64,000 nt of DNA, from assembly GCA_002428485.1 (NCBI GenBank), contig DIWM01000038.1:62001-126000 (forward strand). The letters run 5' to 3'. Position 1 is the first letter of the stretch. Each line of letters starts with the position of its first letter. The notes beneath the pieces are model-generated. The model ran no database searches and was not told where the DNA came from. It was given only the letters and a program-made list of their open reading frames with translations. This DNA comes from Deltaproteobacteria bacterium UBA6106. GTDB taxonomy: Bacteria > Desulfobacterota > Syntrophorhabdia > Syntrophorhabdales > Syntrophorhabdaceae. This document shows positions 42,207-51,407 of this stretch, piece after piece. Position numbers and translations under genes: made by a program.

Positions 42207-44204
42207 CTACAAACCCTTTACGAGAATCTCGGAGAGATCCATGGCTTTCATGGTCTCGACCTTTTCCTTATCCTTTATAGCGTCTTCCATCATGATAAGG
42301 CAATAGGGGCAAGCGGTAACCACTGTACCTGCAGGTATTGCTATGGCCTCATCGATCCTCAGATGATTGATTCTTTTGTGATGTTCTTCCATCCAGATCC
42401 TGCCGCCGCCGCCGCCGCAGCAAAAACTCCTGTCATGGTTCCTTCCCATTTCAACCATTGGACCTTTTGCGACCTTCTCAACAAGATTCCTGGGCTGGTC
42501 AAAAACGCGGTTTACCCTCCCGAGATAGCAGGGGTCATGGTAGGTTATGGTGCCTTCGATGGCAGGGTTCAATGCCAGTTTTCCTTCGTTTATCAGCTTC
42601 CAGATAAATTCGCTCTGATGATAAACCTCATAATTTCCACCCACCTGCGGATACTCGTTCTTCAGTGTGTGGTAGCAGTGCGGACAGGTCGTAATGATCT
42701 TCTTTATGCCGATCTCATTGAGAAGCTCCACGTTGCCCTGGGCAATGCCGAGGTAGAGATCTTCGTTGCCGCATCTGCGAGCAGGGTCTCCGCAACAGGC
42801 CTCGTCCTGACCAAGAATACCGAAGGAAACGCCGGCCTTGTTCAGCAGCGTTGTGAATGCCTTTGCCACCTTCCTGTTCCGGTCATCGAGAGATGCAACG
42901 CATCCTACCCAGTACAGGTATTCCACTTCCTGTTCGGCGACGTTCTTCACGTCGAGACCTTCTGTCCATTCTGTTCTCTGTCTCTTGCCCATACCGTAGG
43001 GATCGTTCTTTTGCTGCAAATTCTTGAAGAGGAGCCTTGTCTCGGAGGTCGTCTTGCTGAGGGTAAGGGTAAGGTAGCGTCTCATCTCAATATTCTTGTC
43101 GAAGGTCGGGATCGATACGGGGCAATTTACCTGACACGCAAGGCATGCGGTGCACGACCACAGCGTCTCTTCCTGGATAACGGTATCGATGATACCTTCT
43201 TCGTTCTTAACGCCTTTAGCCGCCTTTTCCCACTCACCCTTCAGGTCCTGGATGAACTGCTTCGGCGAAAGCGGCTTTTCGCTTGCATAGGCAGGACAAA
43301 GATCCTGACACCTGCCGCACCGTGTACAGGCATCAAGGTCGAAGATCTGTCTCCACGTAAAATTTTCTATGTTATTGACACCAAATTCTTCTGCGTTCTC
43401 AAAGTCTGCGATGGGCTCGATGGCGCCCCTCGGATTGTCCTCAACGCCCCTGAACAACATGTTCAGCGAAGAGGTGATGATGTGGAGCAGCCTTGAATAC
43501 GCGATGTAAGCAATAAGGCCGAAGGAGATGATCATATGTACATACCAGAAGACCTTGTGCGTAATCTCTATGGATCCTTTCTCCATACCTGAAAACAACA
43601 GTGCGGTGAACCAGCCGACAAAGCTCCATCGCTCATAACCGGGCATGGAGTGGGCAATCCGTGCGCCCTCAGCCAGAAAACCGGTCACGAGGACGACAAG
43701 TATCCAGACAAGGACTATGCCGTCATCCGGCTTGTTGTCGAGCCGCGCCGGCCTTGTAACGTATCTTCTCCACATTGCCATGATGATGCCGACTATTGCC
43801 ATCAAGCCTGCGAGGTCCAGCAAAAATGAAAAGATCAGGTAGAAATTTCCCTTTAGAAACTTAACGCCAAACAGGAGGTCGGTAAAGTCTGCCTGAAGCG
43901 CGACCAGGCCCGTTCCTATGGCGAGTATCAGAAATCCCCAGAAGATGAAGAAATGCATCCAGCCGGGAAAGGCCTCCCTGAGTATGGATTTATGAAATAT
44001 TCCGTTGGCGACGAAATATCCTATCCTCTCGCCAAGCCTTTTTGTGAAATTGATGGGGGCCGGCTTCCCTATCTTCCACATGGCATAACGCTTTTTCAAT
44101 CCCACAAACAAAATGATGAACGTAATGATCATCAGCGCGTAACTTATCCATTGCGCGCCCGTGTCTTTAACGTTCCAGAATATCTCCCTTCCGATATCGA
44201 CCAT
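42207..44204 (-). CDS. Membrane FeS oxidoreductase, ETF:quinone oxidoreductase (EMO/FadF)-like
   Basis: 665 residues. The N-terminal ~250 residues form a nitrate-reductase-gamma-like membrane domain (ISYALMIITFIILFVGL and four more helices) with His residues suited to heme b. Two 4Fe-4S motifs follow (CTRCGRCQDLCP and CTACLACQVNCP), then two CCG domains (GCVASLDDR with DEACCGDPARR, and YHDPCYLGR with FCCGGGGGR). This order is that of the DUF224/EMO proteins that pass electrons from acyl-CoA dehydrogenases via ETF to menaquinone in syntrophs and Geobacter. The ATG at 44204 is set by AGGAGG. etfAB is not adjacent, so the partner is inferred. Confidence 0.82.
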   Translation of the reverse strand: MVDIGREIFWNVKDTGAQWISYALMIITFIILFVGLKKRYAMWKIGKPAPINFTKRLGERIGYFVANGIFHKSILREAFPGWMHFFIFWGFLILAIGTGLVALQADFTDLLFGVKFLKGNFYLIFSFLLDLAGLMAIVGIIMAMWRRYVTRPARLDNKPDDGIVLVWILVVLVTGFLAEGARIAHSMPGYERWSFVGWFTALLFSGMEKGSIEITHKVFWYVHMIISFGLIAYIAYSRLLHIITSSLNMLFRGVEDNPRGAIEPIADFENAEEFGVNNIENFTWRQIFDLDACTRCGRCQDLCPAYASEKPLSPKQFIQDLKGEWEKAAKGVKNEEGIIDTVIQEETLWSCTACLACQVNCPVSIPTFDKNIEMRRYLTLTLSKTTSETRLLFKNLQQKNDPYGMGKRQRTEWTEGLDVKNVAEQEVEYLYWVGCVASLDDRNRKVAKAFTTLLNKAGVSFGILGQDEACCGDPARRCGNEDLYLGIAQGNVELLNEIGIKKIITTCPHCYHTLKNEYPQVGGNYEVYHQSEFIWKLINEGKLALNPAIEGTITYHDPCYLGRVNRVFDQPRNLVEKVAKGPMVEMGRNHDRSFCCGGGGGRIWMEEHHKRINHLRIDEAIAIPAGTVVTACPYCLIMMEDAIKDKEKVETMKAMDLSEILVKGL

Positions 44205-44382
44205 ACGCTGTGCCTCCTGAACGTTTTTTTTGCATATATTATCAATACAAAAGTCTATAAAATCAATAAAAATGTGACATAATTCACAATCCACCCCCGG
44301 TGTTTTTCATCTTATGTAAATAAAGACAAGGGGTAACAGGCAATTTTGTATCCTCGGCAAGGCAAATAATGGCAGTTTTTTC

Positions 44383-44410
44383 TTGACATAATTTTAGCAA
44401 TTTTGATAAG
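44383..44410 (+). promoter_or_regulatory. Promoter of the NlpC/P60 gene
   Basis: TTGACA at 44383-44388, 16-base spacer, GATAAG at 44405-44410 (4 of 6 consensus bases). Only about 14 bases separate the -10 from the ATG at 44425, and the ribosome site is poor. Confidence 0.45.
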
Positions 44411-44424
44411 GTAGAACTTAATCC

Positions 44425-45402
44425 ATGAAAAAGCTCATACTGATCTGTGCCATTTGCTTCTCTTTTACTGTTTTCATTCCCACCTATTCACATTCCTCAA
44501 ACATTACCCATAAGGTCAAACAGGGCGATAATCTCTATAGCCTTGCAAAAAAATATCATGTATCGGTAAATCAGTTAAAGGCCCTGAACGGCCTCAGGTC
44601 CACCAAGTTGAGCCTCGGCCAGGTCCTCGTTGTAAAAACCGATTCATCGGGCATATCGCACAGCATCAATAACGGTAAAAAGAAAACGGTAAAAAAGAAG
44701 ACAAGGACTGAAGAAGTTGCCATAACCGAAAATGACGGCGAATTCATCGAATACAAGATCAAAAAAGGCGACACCCTCGACAAGATTGCCATGAGATTCG
44801 ATGTCGATAAGGAAGAACTCGTAGAGGCGAACGACCTGCAGAATTCCCAGAACAAGAAATTGCCGTCCGGAAAGGTCTTGCTTATCCCGAAAACCACAGA
44901 AGGCAGCGATGACGATTATATCAACCTTGTCCAGAGATCTCTGAAACCCTGGAAAGACAATGATGAAAAGTACATGCTCGTAAAGGTTGCCAAGAGCTTC
45001 ATGGGGGCTCCCTACAGGTATGGAGGCGAAAGCGTAAGGGGTCTCGATTGCTCGGCTTACGTCAAAAAGATCTATGAGATATTTGATGTTCAGTTGCCGA
45101 GGAGCGCAAGGGAACAATTCAAGGTCGGAGCGAAGGTTCACAAGGAACAGCTCTCTGTCGGAGACCTCGTGTTCTTCAAGACAAAAAGGTACGTTAAATA
45201 TCCGACTCATGTGGGGATATATATCGGCGATGGGAATTTTATCCATGCCTCATCGAATAACAGCAAACTCGGGGTCAAGATAGATTCTTTGGATTCCAAT
45301 TACTACTCGAGGACATATACCGGCGCAACAAGGATAAAACAGTCCACTGAAGAAAACCCCGAAGCAACCAATACCTCAGACAAGACCTCAGACAAGTCAT
45401 AA
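44425..45402 (+). CDS. LysM-LysM-NlpC/P60 cell-wall peptidase
   Basis: 325 residues. Signal peptide (KKLILICAICFSFTVFIP), LysM 1 (HKVKQGDNLYSLAKKYHVS, about 30-72), basic linker, LysM 2 (YKIKKGDTLDKIAMRFDVD, about 108-155) and an NlpC/P60 domain (about 190-300). The catalytic Cys is in LDCSAYVKKI, the His in THVGIYIGDGNFIH, and the third polar residue is nearby. It binds peptidoglycan glycan chains and cleaves stem peptides in the periplasm. The unknown membrane protein starts 4 bases after its stop. Confidence 0.9.
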   Translation: MKKLILICAICFSFTVFIPTYSHSSNITHKVKQGDNLYSLAKKYHVSVNQLKALNGLRSTKLSLGQVLVVKTDSSGISHSINNGKKKTVKKKTRTEEVAITENDGEFIEYKIKKGDTLDKIAMRFDVDKEELVEANDLQNSQNKKLPSGKVLLIPKTTEGSDDDYINLVQRSLKPWKDNDEKYMLVKVAKSFMGAPYRYGGESVRGLDCSAYVKKIYEIFDVQLPRSAREQFKVGAKVHKEQLSVGDLVFFKTKRYVKYPTHVGIYIGDGNFIHASSNNSKLGVKIDSLDSNYYSRTYTGATRIKQSTEENPEATNTSDKTSDKS

Positions 45403-45405
45403 TAT

Positions 45406-46290
45406 GTGTTAAAACCCTTTTCCTTTCTTATTCTTTCCATTCTGCTCCATTTTGCCGGATATTATACGCTCGTCAAAAGAATAGAGCCCTTTCAATACTT
45501 TTTCTATGTAACATCATGGTGGTCGTATATCGTCCTCCTCGATGCAACCCTGGCGCTGAAAAGGAGGCGTTTTTCAGTGCTGAACAAGCATATTGTCCCC
45601 CTTATTATAATTTCCTGCGGATTCTGGTGTTTTTTTGAGCTTATGAATGTACGGCTCCAGAACTGGTATTACATAAATCTCCCTGTAAATACGATACAAC
45701 GTTACGGAGGATACTTTCTCGCTTACGGCACGGTCGTTCCCGCGATCTGCCTTACCGAAGAGTTGGCCTATATTCTCATCGGCGAAATTAACGTAAAACC
45801 TTTCAGGGTTGAGCGGCATCTTTCCTATGCCATCCCTCTTGGCATTTCGATACTGCTCCTGACCCTTATCTTTCCGCGGTATCTTTTTGCCTGTACCTGG
45901 ATCTTTGCCGTCCTTATCATAGACACCATTAATTACACCCGGGGGTACAGGTCATTCATGGCAGACCTTAAAAGGGGGTTCGCAGGTCACTTTGTTGGCG
46001 CTGTCATTGCTGGTCTTGTTTGCGGCATCCTCTGGGAGATGTGGAATTACCTGTCTATCTCAAAATGGATGTACTCTGTCCCTTTTTTTGAAAAGGGAAA
46101 AATATTTGAGATGCCCCTTCCCGGTTATCTCGGCTTTCTCGCATTTGGACTTGAGACGGTCGCTTTCTTCAACCTTCTTAACGGCCTGCGAACGAGCAAA
46201 AGGCCCGTTTATGTCATGTTTGTTATCGCCGCAATCCTCTTATCCGCTGTGACCTTTCCACTTATAGACAGGTGGACAGTGAGATGGTGA
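45406..46290 (+). CDS. Polytopic membrane protein, unknown
   Basis: 294 residues starting with GTG, 4 bases after the peptidase gene. Seven to eight membrane helices: FLILSILLHFAGYY, FYVTSWWSYIVLLDATLAL, HIVPLIIISCGFWCFFELM, YFLAYGTVVPAICLTEELAYILIG, AIPLGISILLLTLIF, AVIAGLVCGILWEMWNYLS and YVMFVIAAILLSAVTF. Motifs SWWSYIVLLD and GILWEMWNY with charged residues inside membranes suggest a transporter or lipid-modifying enzyme. I do not recognise the family. Coupling to a wall peptidase points to the envelope. Confidence 0.6.
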   Translation: MLKPFSFLILSILLHFAGYYTLVKRIEPFQYFFYVTSWWSYIVLLDATLALKRRRFSVLNKHIVPLIIISCGFWCFFELMNVRLQNWYYINLPVNTIQRYGGYFLAYGTVVPAICLTEELAYILIGEINVKPFRVERHLSYAIPLGISILLLTLIFPRYLFACTWIFAVLIIDTINYTRGYRSFMADLKRGFAGHFVGAVIAGLVCGILWEMWNYLSISKWMYSVPFFEKGKIFEMPLPGYLGFLAFGLETVAFFNLLNGLRTSKRPVYVMFVIAAILLSAVTFPLIDRWTVRW

Positions 46291-46295
46291 CAACT

Positions 46296-46500
46296 GCGGC
46301 TCATGGCTGATAGCTCATAGCTGATAGTAAATCCTAAACCCGAATATCTAAATCCTAAACAAATTCGAATATTCAAAATTCAAAACGTATTGTACGGTTT
46401 TTGTTTGGAACATTCGATATTGAATTTTGATATTGTTTAGTGCTTCGTGCTTAGGATTTCGTGCTTGCATTTGCCATGAGCTATGAACTATAAGCTGATT
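46296..46500. repeat. Long inverted-repeat element, family A, copy 3
   Basis: Left arm gcggctcatggctgatagct and ctaaatcctaaacaaattcg; right arm cattcgatattgaattttga and gtgcttaggatttcgtgctt; outer end gccatgagctatgaac. Closest to copy 1. No ORF. Confidence 0.75.
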
Positions 46501-46550
46501 CTAAGTCTAAATTGTTGACTTGTCCCATCCAGTGTGGTGAAATATCTGCC

Positions 46551-47012
46551 ATGGCGAAGAAAAAAAAAGAGGAAACAAAAAAGTCCGATATACTGATCAC
46601 GGCAATCGAATCGGCCACCGCGTACGTCAAAAAGAATCTGAGGTCATGCATTATAGGTATGATCATCGTCCTTGCAGCAGCCTTCTCTGTTTACGCATAC
46701 ACCCTTTATGAGAAGAAACAGGACGAGAAGGTTCAGTACCTCCTTTCCCAGGGCATACAGAGCTTTGATTCATATAATCTGAACAACAAAAAGGATTCCC
46801 TCGATAACGCTGAAAAGATTTTTAAGGAAGTTATCAGTGAAAAACGGGGGCAGCTCTCGATCATAGCCAAGCTTTATCTCGGAAAGGTCTATTACGTCAT
46901 GGGTAAAAACGAGGAAGCAAAAAAGCTTTACAGTGAAGTATCGGGCAGTTCTTCCAACCCTGCAACGAGATCACTCGCAGAAAAGGCGCTGGAACATATC
47001 AATAAAAAATAA
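46551..47012 (+). CDS. Membrane-anchored TPR protein, YfgM-like
   Basis: 153 residues from ATG 46551 (upstream codons lie in poorly conserved sequence). A basic N-terminus (MAKKKKEETKKSD) precedes one membrane helix (CIIGMIIVLAAAFSVYAYTLY), and the periplasmic part has TPR-like helices (LDNAEKIFKEVISEKRG, KLYLGKVYYVMGKNEEAKKLYSEV). The topology is that of YfgM, an ancillary SecYEG/BamB partner. It stands alone between two repeats. Confidence 0.65.
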   Translation: MAKKKKEETKKSDILITAIESATAYVKKNLRSCIIGMIIVLAAAFSVYAYTLYEKKQDEKVQYLLSQGIQSFDSYNLNNKKDSLDNAEKIFKEVISEKRGQLSIIAKLYLGKVYYVMGKNEEAKKLYSEVSGSSSNPATRSLAEKALEHINKK

Positions 47013-47046
47013 CGGAAAAACACCCGTAAGGCGTGAGGCGTAAAAA

Positions 47047-47183
47047 CTTGCTCATGGCTGATAGCTCATGGCTGACTGCAAAAACGAACCAGGTTATTGC
47101 TGTTGCCGTGAGACATGAGCCGCTTTTCTCTCGATATACGAATTATGATATGCGGTTTTCTATGAGCTATGAGCCGTGAGCAT
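47047..47183. repeat. Short inverted repeat, family B, copy 3 plus tail
   Basis: gctcatggctgatagctcat, then aaaaacgaaccaggttattg (diverged family B core), gagacatgagccgcttttct, and a second mirror end gctatgagccgtgagc. It abuts the last gene of the efflux operon. Confidence 0.65.
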
Positions 47184-47196
47184 TCGTTGCTGTTGT

Positions 47197-48420
47197 TCAT
47201 CCGTACAGCACGCTCACAGGCTCGTACTTCGTTCCCTGGACGGCGGGGTAGATGCCTGCAAGAACCCCCACTACCATGCTTATAACAAGGGCGATAAGGA
47301 TGTTCGTCAACCCGAACATGATGGGAAATCCACCGACAAAATCTACTATCAGCGTAATAATAAAACCGACAACGACACCGAATATCCCGCCTATCAGCGC
47401 CACAATAACAGATTCAGTGAGAAACTGGAGGATAATGTCCTTTTTCTTAGACCCTACGACCCTTCGTATGCCTATCTCCATCTTCCTCTCAGAAATGGAA
47501 AGCAGCATGATGGCGAAAATACCGAGGCCTCCTATCAGAAAGGAGACCGTCGAGGCAATAATGGTCAAAACAGACACAAGGCGTATCCCCTCTTCCCGTG
47601 TCCTTAAGATATCTTCCATCGTAAAGATCGAGAAGTCATCCTTTTCGTTGTCCTTCATGTTGTGTATCTTTCGTATAAAGGCACGCAGTCTCATTTTCAT
47701 CTCATTGAGCGGAACCCCGTCCTGTGCCTGTATGTATGCCCCCTTTATATAATCGATGTTGCTGTAGCGCCTCATAAAGGTGTTCAGGGGCATATAGACG
47801 ACAATATCCTGATCCTGACCGGTCAAGTCCGCACCTTTTTCTTCTATGACGCCGATTATTTCAGTGGGTACCCTGAATATGAGGATGTTCTTCCCGATAG
47901 GATCCTTCAGATCGAGAAGATTTTCATACACCTTATAACCGACAACGGCCTTTTTCTCCGTTGCCCGGTCATCTTCCTGCGTGAAATATCTTCCCATGAG
48001 GAGGTTTGCATTCTTTATCGTAAAGATGTTATCCGTTACCCCTATGACACTTACCTTCAGCGTTTTATCTTCGTAACGTGCGGGATATGTTGTATCGTAA
48101 TAAGGCGCGATCTCGTCTACACCCTGCAGCGATTCCTTAATGCGTTTTATATCTGCAAGCTTGAGCGTCCTTGCCTCTGAAAATTGCCTTGTTGTCCTGC
48201 CTGCCTGGAAAATAAGACCCACTCTCAGGATAACGAGGTTCTTCCCGAACCTTCCTATCTCGTCATCGATCTTCTGTTTCATACTGCTGCTTACATTGCC
48301 GAAGGCAACGAGGCTCATAACGGCAAAGAGGATTCCAAGAAGCGCGAGCATCATCCTCGTCTTATGGACAATAAGGTTCTGCAGCGCAATCCTCAGATAG
48401 AAATGAATGGAAGATATCAT
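47197..48420 (-). CDS. ABC transporter permease, MacB/FtsX type (second of two)
   Basis: 407 residues. One N-terminal helix (TRMMLALLGILFAVMSLVAF), a periplasmic MacB_PCD domain (about 45-270) and three C-terminal helices (VLTIIASTVSFLIGGLGIFAIM, ALIGGIFGVVVGFIITLIVDF, ILIALVISMVVGVLAGIYPA), with EIGIRRVVGSKKKDII as the coupling segment before the second. It lacks an ATPase domain. It overlaps the first permease by 4 bases. With it, it likely forms a heterodimeric mechanotransmission exporter. Confidence 0.85.
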   Translation of the reverse strand: MISSIHFYLRIALQNLIVHKTRMMLALLGILFAVMSLVAFGNVSSSMKQKIDDEIGRFGKNLVILRVGLIFQAGRTTRQFSEARTLKLADIKRIKESLQGVDEIAPYYDTTYPARYEDKTLKVSVIGVTDNIFTIKNANLLMGRYFTQEDDRATEKKAVVGYKVYENLLDLKDPIGKNILIFRVPTEIIGVIEEKGADLTGQDQDIVVYMPLNTFMRRYSNIDYIKGAYIQAQDGVPLNEMKMRLRAFIRKIHNMKDNEKDDFSIFTMEDILRTREEGIRLVSVLTIIASTVSFLIGGLGIFAIMLLSISERKMEIGIRRVVGSKKKDIILQFLTESVIVALIGGIFGVVVGFIITLIVDFVGGFPIMFGLTNILIALVISMVVGVLAGIYPAVQGTKYEPVSVLYG

Positions 48421-49637
48421 CCGCGAATAGCCTCGATGGGTTCGATCCTGCTCGCCTTCAGGGCCGGTTTCAGACCGGACAATACTCCTGTAAGAAAACT
48501 AAATACCAATGAAAAGACAACGACCTTAAAGGAAAATACCATGGGGATATCAAAGAGTTTTTCAAAGGTACCCTGCAGGGCGATGCTCAGCAATACCCCG
48601 GCAATACCTCCGATAATCGTTATAAAGACCGATTCAAAGAGAAAAGACAGCAGGATCCCTTTTCTCGTTGCGCCGTAGGCCCTCCTGATACCGATGTCCT
48701 TTTTTCTCTCCTGGATCGTCAGGTAGAAAAGATTGGCAAGCACGAAGCCGCTTACCACTAACGCAACGACCGCCGCAGTTCCCAAAAAAAGAAATAATGA
48801 GCCGCTTATCACCGATACAAACTGGAGTATGTCTTTTGAGCTTCTTGTCATAAAATCATCTTCAGCCCCCTGTATCCCGTGATTTTTACGGAGCACGCTC
48901 TTTACGTCTTCTATGGTCTCATCCGGGTCTCTGTTTGTCTTAAGCCTGATCATGCTGAGAAACCGTTTCTCGTTTGAGAGCCTGCTCATAACAGTGGTCA
49001 ACGGCATGACCACCCTGTCATCTATTCTGGGGCCACCGACCGTACCGCCCCTTTCCTCAAGGACACCGACGACCTTCGCAGGCAGCTTTCCTATCTGGAT
49101 TACCTTGCCGATGGCGTTTTCGCCTTTAAAAAGTTCTTCATAAACCGTTGCACCGATAACACAAACCGCCTCTGCGTTGTCATATTCTTCGCTGCTGAAA
49201 AATGATCCGCTCTGCAATCCCCATGTGAAAGATGAAAAATAATTTTCAGTTGCCCCGACGGCCTGCGTCTGCCATTTCCTGTCACGGTATTTCATATTGA
49301 CGCCCCTCACCGCAAAGATCTTCAGGACATCATAAATACCTCCGATCCTCTGAAGGGAATCGGCGTCGTTGATCGTCAATGTGTTTGCCCTTTCCCTCGC
49401 CATGCGTTGCCTCTCGGTCCCGCCGAAGATCATGATGGCGTCAGGCCCCAGGGCCTCAAAGATCTCATAGGCCTTCTTGTTTGCCCCGTCTATAGTAGTT
49501 ATTATGACGCAGATGGAAAGGATTCCGAGGGCGACGCCGGAGAAGGAAAAGACGACCCTGCTCCTGTAATAGTAAAGGATCTTGATGGTCTCTTCCAGGA
49601 ATTCTCTAAGCTGTGATATCTTCTGAGATAGTCCCAT
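48417..49637 (-). CDS. ABC transporter permease, MacB/FtsX type (first of two)
   Basis: 406 residues with the same architecture: first helix RVVFSFSGVALGILSICVIIT, PCD domain, and three C-terminal helices (SLFLFLGTAAVVALVVSGFVL, VFITIIGGIAGVLLSIAL, VVFSLVFSFLTGVLSGLKPA) with DIGIRRAYGATRKGI as the coupling segment. Its start overlaps the ATPase gene by 32 bases; a later start is possible but would shorten the helix region. The two permeases are clearly homologous yet diverged, indicating an old duplication. Confidence 0.85.
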   Translation of the reverse strand: MGLSQKISQLREFLEETIKILYYYRSRVVFSFSGVALGILSICVIITTIDGANKKAYEIFEALGPDAIMIFGGTERQRMARERANTLTINDADSLQRIGGIYDVLKIFAVRGVNMKYRDRKWQTQAVGATENYFSSFTWGLQSGSFFSSEEYDNAEAVCVIGATVYEELFKGENAIGKVIQIGKLPAKVVGVLEERGGTVGGPRIDDRVVMPLTTVMSRLSNEKRFLSMIRLKTNRDPDETIEDVKSVLRKNHGIQGAEDDFMTRSSKDILQFVSVISGSLFLFLGTAAVVALVVSGFVLANLFYLTIQERKKDIGIRRAYGATRKGILLSFLFESVFITIIGGIAGVLLSIALQGTFEKLFDIPMVFSFKVVVFSLVFSFLTGVLSGLKPALKASRIEPIEAIRG

Positions 49638-50280
49638 CCTCTATCCTGATCAACCTCTTCCCAAAGGATGCGAGCTTAGGATCGTGAGTGACGACAATTA
49701 CGGTCTTGCCGTCCTCGTTGAGCATGCCGAAGAGCTCCATGATCTCGTTCCCTGTTTTGGAGTCAAGGGCCCCGGTAGGCTCATCGGCAAGGATGAGGTC
49801 GGGGTCGTTGATGAGCGCCCGGGCAATGGCAACCCTTTGCTGTTCGCCGCCGGAAAGCTGCGACGGACGGTTATGTATCCTTTCAAGAAGCCCGAACTTT
49901 TCCAGCAATCGCTTCGCCTTGTCCCGCGGATGCTTTATCTGCTTATCGGAATATACCATCGGTATGAGAACATTTTCGATGGCATTAAGGTAAGGGAGAA
50001 GAAAGAACTGCTGAAAGACAAAACCGATATGCCTGTTCCTGAAGCTCGCAAGCGCCTCGTCATCAAGGCCGTCAACATAGGTATCCATAAAATAGAACTC
50101 TCCCTCGGTCTGTTTGTCGAGGAGCCCGATAATGTTCATCAGGGTCGTCTTTCCGGAACCGGAGACGCCCATGAGGATCACGAACTCCCCTTCCCTGATC
50201 TCAAGGTTGATGCCCTTGAGGATCGGGAGCTCTCTTTCCCCGATGAAATAGCTTTTCTTGATGTTTTGAAGGGTGATCAC
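49606..50280 (-). CDS. ABC transporter ATP-binding protein, MacB/LolD type
   Basis: 224 residues. Walker A GVSGSGKTT, Q-loop VFQQFFLLPYL, signature LSGGEQQRVAIARAL, Walker B LILADEPTGALDS and H-switch VVTHD. It drives the two downstream permeases. It overlaps the adaptor gene by 4 bases. Confidence 0.92.
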   Translation of the reverse strand: MITLQNIKKSYFIGERELPILKGINLEIREGEFVILMGVSGSGKTTLMNIIGLLDKQTEGEFYFMDTYVDGLDDEALASFRNRHIGFVFQQFFLLPYLNAIENVLIPMVYSDKQIKHPRDKAKRLLEKFGLLERIHNRPSQLSGGEQQRVAIARALINDPDLILADEPTGALDSKTGNEIMELFGMLNEDGKTVIVVTHDPKLASFGKRLIRIEDGTISEDITA

Positions 50281-51407
50281 TTTTTGGCGCCCGGCGTGGC
50301 CTTTTTTACTACAGGGATCACAACATGTTCCCCTTCACCAAGACCTGCGACTACCTCTGTGAACTTGTCATCACGGATGCCGGTGGTTACCGCTTTCCGC
50401 TCGGCCCTGTCTTTCACTTTTACATAGACGACATTCTTCCCGTCCTCAAACCGTACTGCGCCGTTGGGGACAACTATCACGTCTGACTTTTTGTCGATGA
50501 TGATCTTGACGTGGGTGGTCATCTCCGGTTTCAGGAACGCCGTATCTTTCGGGTCAATCTTCAGGATGGCAAGATAGTAGACGATATTTTCCTTTATTTC
50601 AGGCTGGGGGTAGATGAGGCTGATCGTCCCCGAGAACCTTTTGTCCCTGTAGGCATCGACCCAGTATTCCACTTTCATGCCTGGCTTTACCCGGCCTATA
50701 TCCGTCTCATCGACATAGATCCACATTTCCAGCTTCGTAGCATCAATAACCGTGATCAGATTCACCGCGGAGAGCCCTGCTACAACCGTCTCCCCTTCCT
50801 GGGTCGTCACCTGTGAAACAAATCCTGAAATAGGGGCATAGATCTTCGTGTAGCTTAAACTGACCTCGAGGGCATTCAGTTTCTCGGCGGCCTCTTTCAC
50901 CTTTGCCTTTCCAAGCGCCACCTGTGCAACGGCCACATCCAATTCCCTTTTTGCCTTGTCCACTGTGTCCTTTGTCGTGAACTCCTTTTCAAGAAGCCTC
51001 TCTTCCCGTTCGTAATTGGTCTTGCTGTAAAGATACTGGGCGTCCTTGGCCTCTAAGTCCCTTTTTTGTTCTTCTATCTGGGCTTCAAGGTTCCTTTTGT
51101 TGGCAAGGAGCTCGCGGTCATCGATGGTGGCGATCAACTCCCCCTTCTTTACATAGTCGCCGACCTGGTATTTCAACCGGGTAAGCACGCCGGTAGCCCT
51201 GGTGCCTACTTTAACGATAGCGCCCACCTGAGCCTTGATAATACCGGTCTGCTCGGTGAAGTGAGTTACGCTCCCTCGTTTTGTTATAAAGGATTCCCCG
51301 TCTTTTGAGGTCTTGCCTTTCCCCCGTGCAACAAAGCATATGATCAGCCCCGCGATGACAATCACTGCGATCGCGGCGGCAATGTATCTCATCTTTTTAT
51401 TCATCAT
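50277..51407 (-). CDS. Periplasmic adaptor protein, MacA/HlyD type
   Basis: About 376 residues. N-terminal helix (RYIAAAIAVIVIAGLIICFVA), lipoyl half-domains (VGTRATGVLTRLKYQVGDYVKKG and IYAPISGFVSQVTTQEGE), an alpha-helical hairpin (LEAQIEEQKRDLEAKDAQYLY to VKEAAEKLNALE) and a C-terminal beta-barrel (about 200-370). It links the ABC exporter to TolC. Its ATG ATG pair overlaps the tolC stop. It is the second gene of a five-gene efflux operon. Confidence 0.88.
   Translation of the reverse strand: MMNKKMRYIAAAIAVIVIAGLIICFVARGKGKTSKDGESFITKRGSVTHFTEQTGIIKAQVGAIVKVGTRATGVLTRLKYQVGDYVKKGELIATIDDRELLANKRNLEAQIEEQKRDLEAKDAQYLYSKTNYEREERLLEKEFTTKDTVDKAKRELDVAVAQVALGKAKVKEAAEKLNALEVSLSYTKIYAPISGFVSQVTTQEGETVVAGLSAVNLITVIDATKLEMWIYVDETDIGRVKPGMKVEYWVDAYRDKRFSGTISLIYPQPEIKENIVYYLAILKIDPKDTAFLKPEMTTHVKIIIDKKSDVIVVPNGAVRFEDGKNVVYVKVKDRAERKAVTTGIRDDKFTEVVAGLGEGEHVVIPVVKKATPGAKK

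Noticed and set aside
42168..43496. 442-codon open frame antisense to the membrane FeS oxidoreductase
   Set aside because: Shadow of a gene with unambiguous FeS and CCG motifs; starts inside the shared terminator.
49684..50427. 247-codon forward frame antisense to the ABC ATPase
   Set aside because: Overlaps complete Walker and signature motifs on the other strand.
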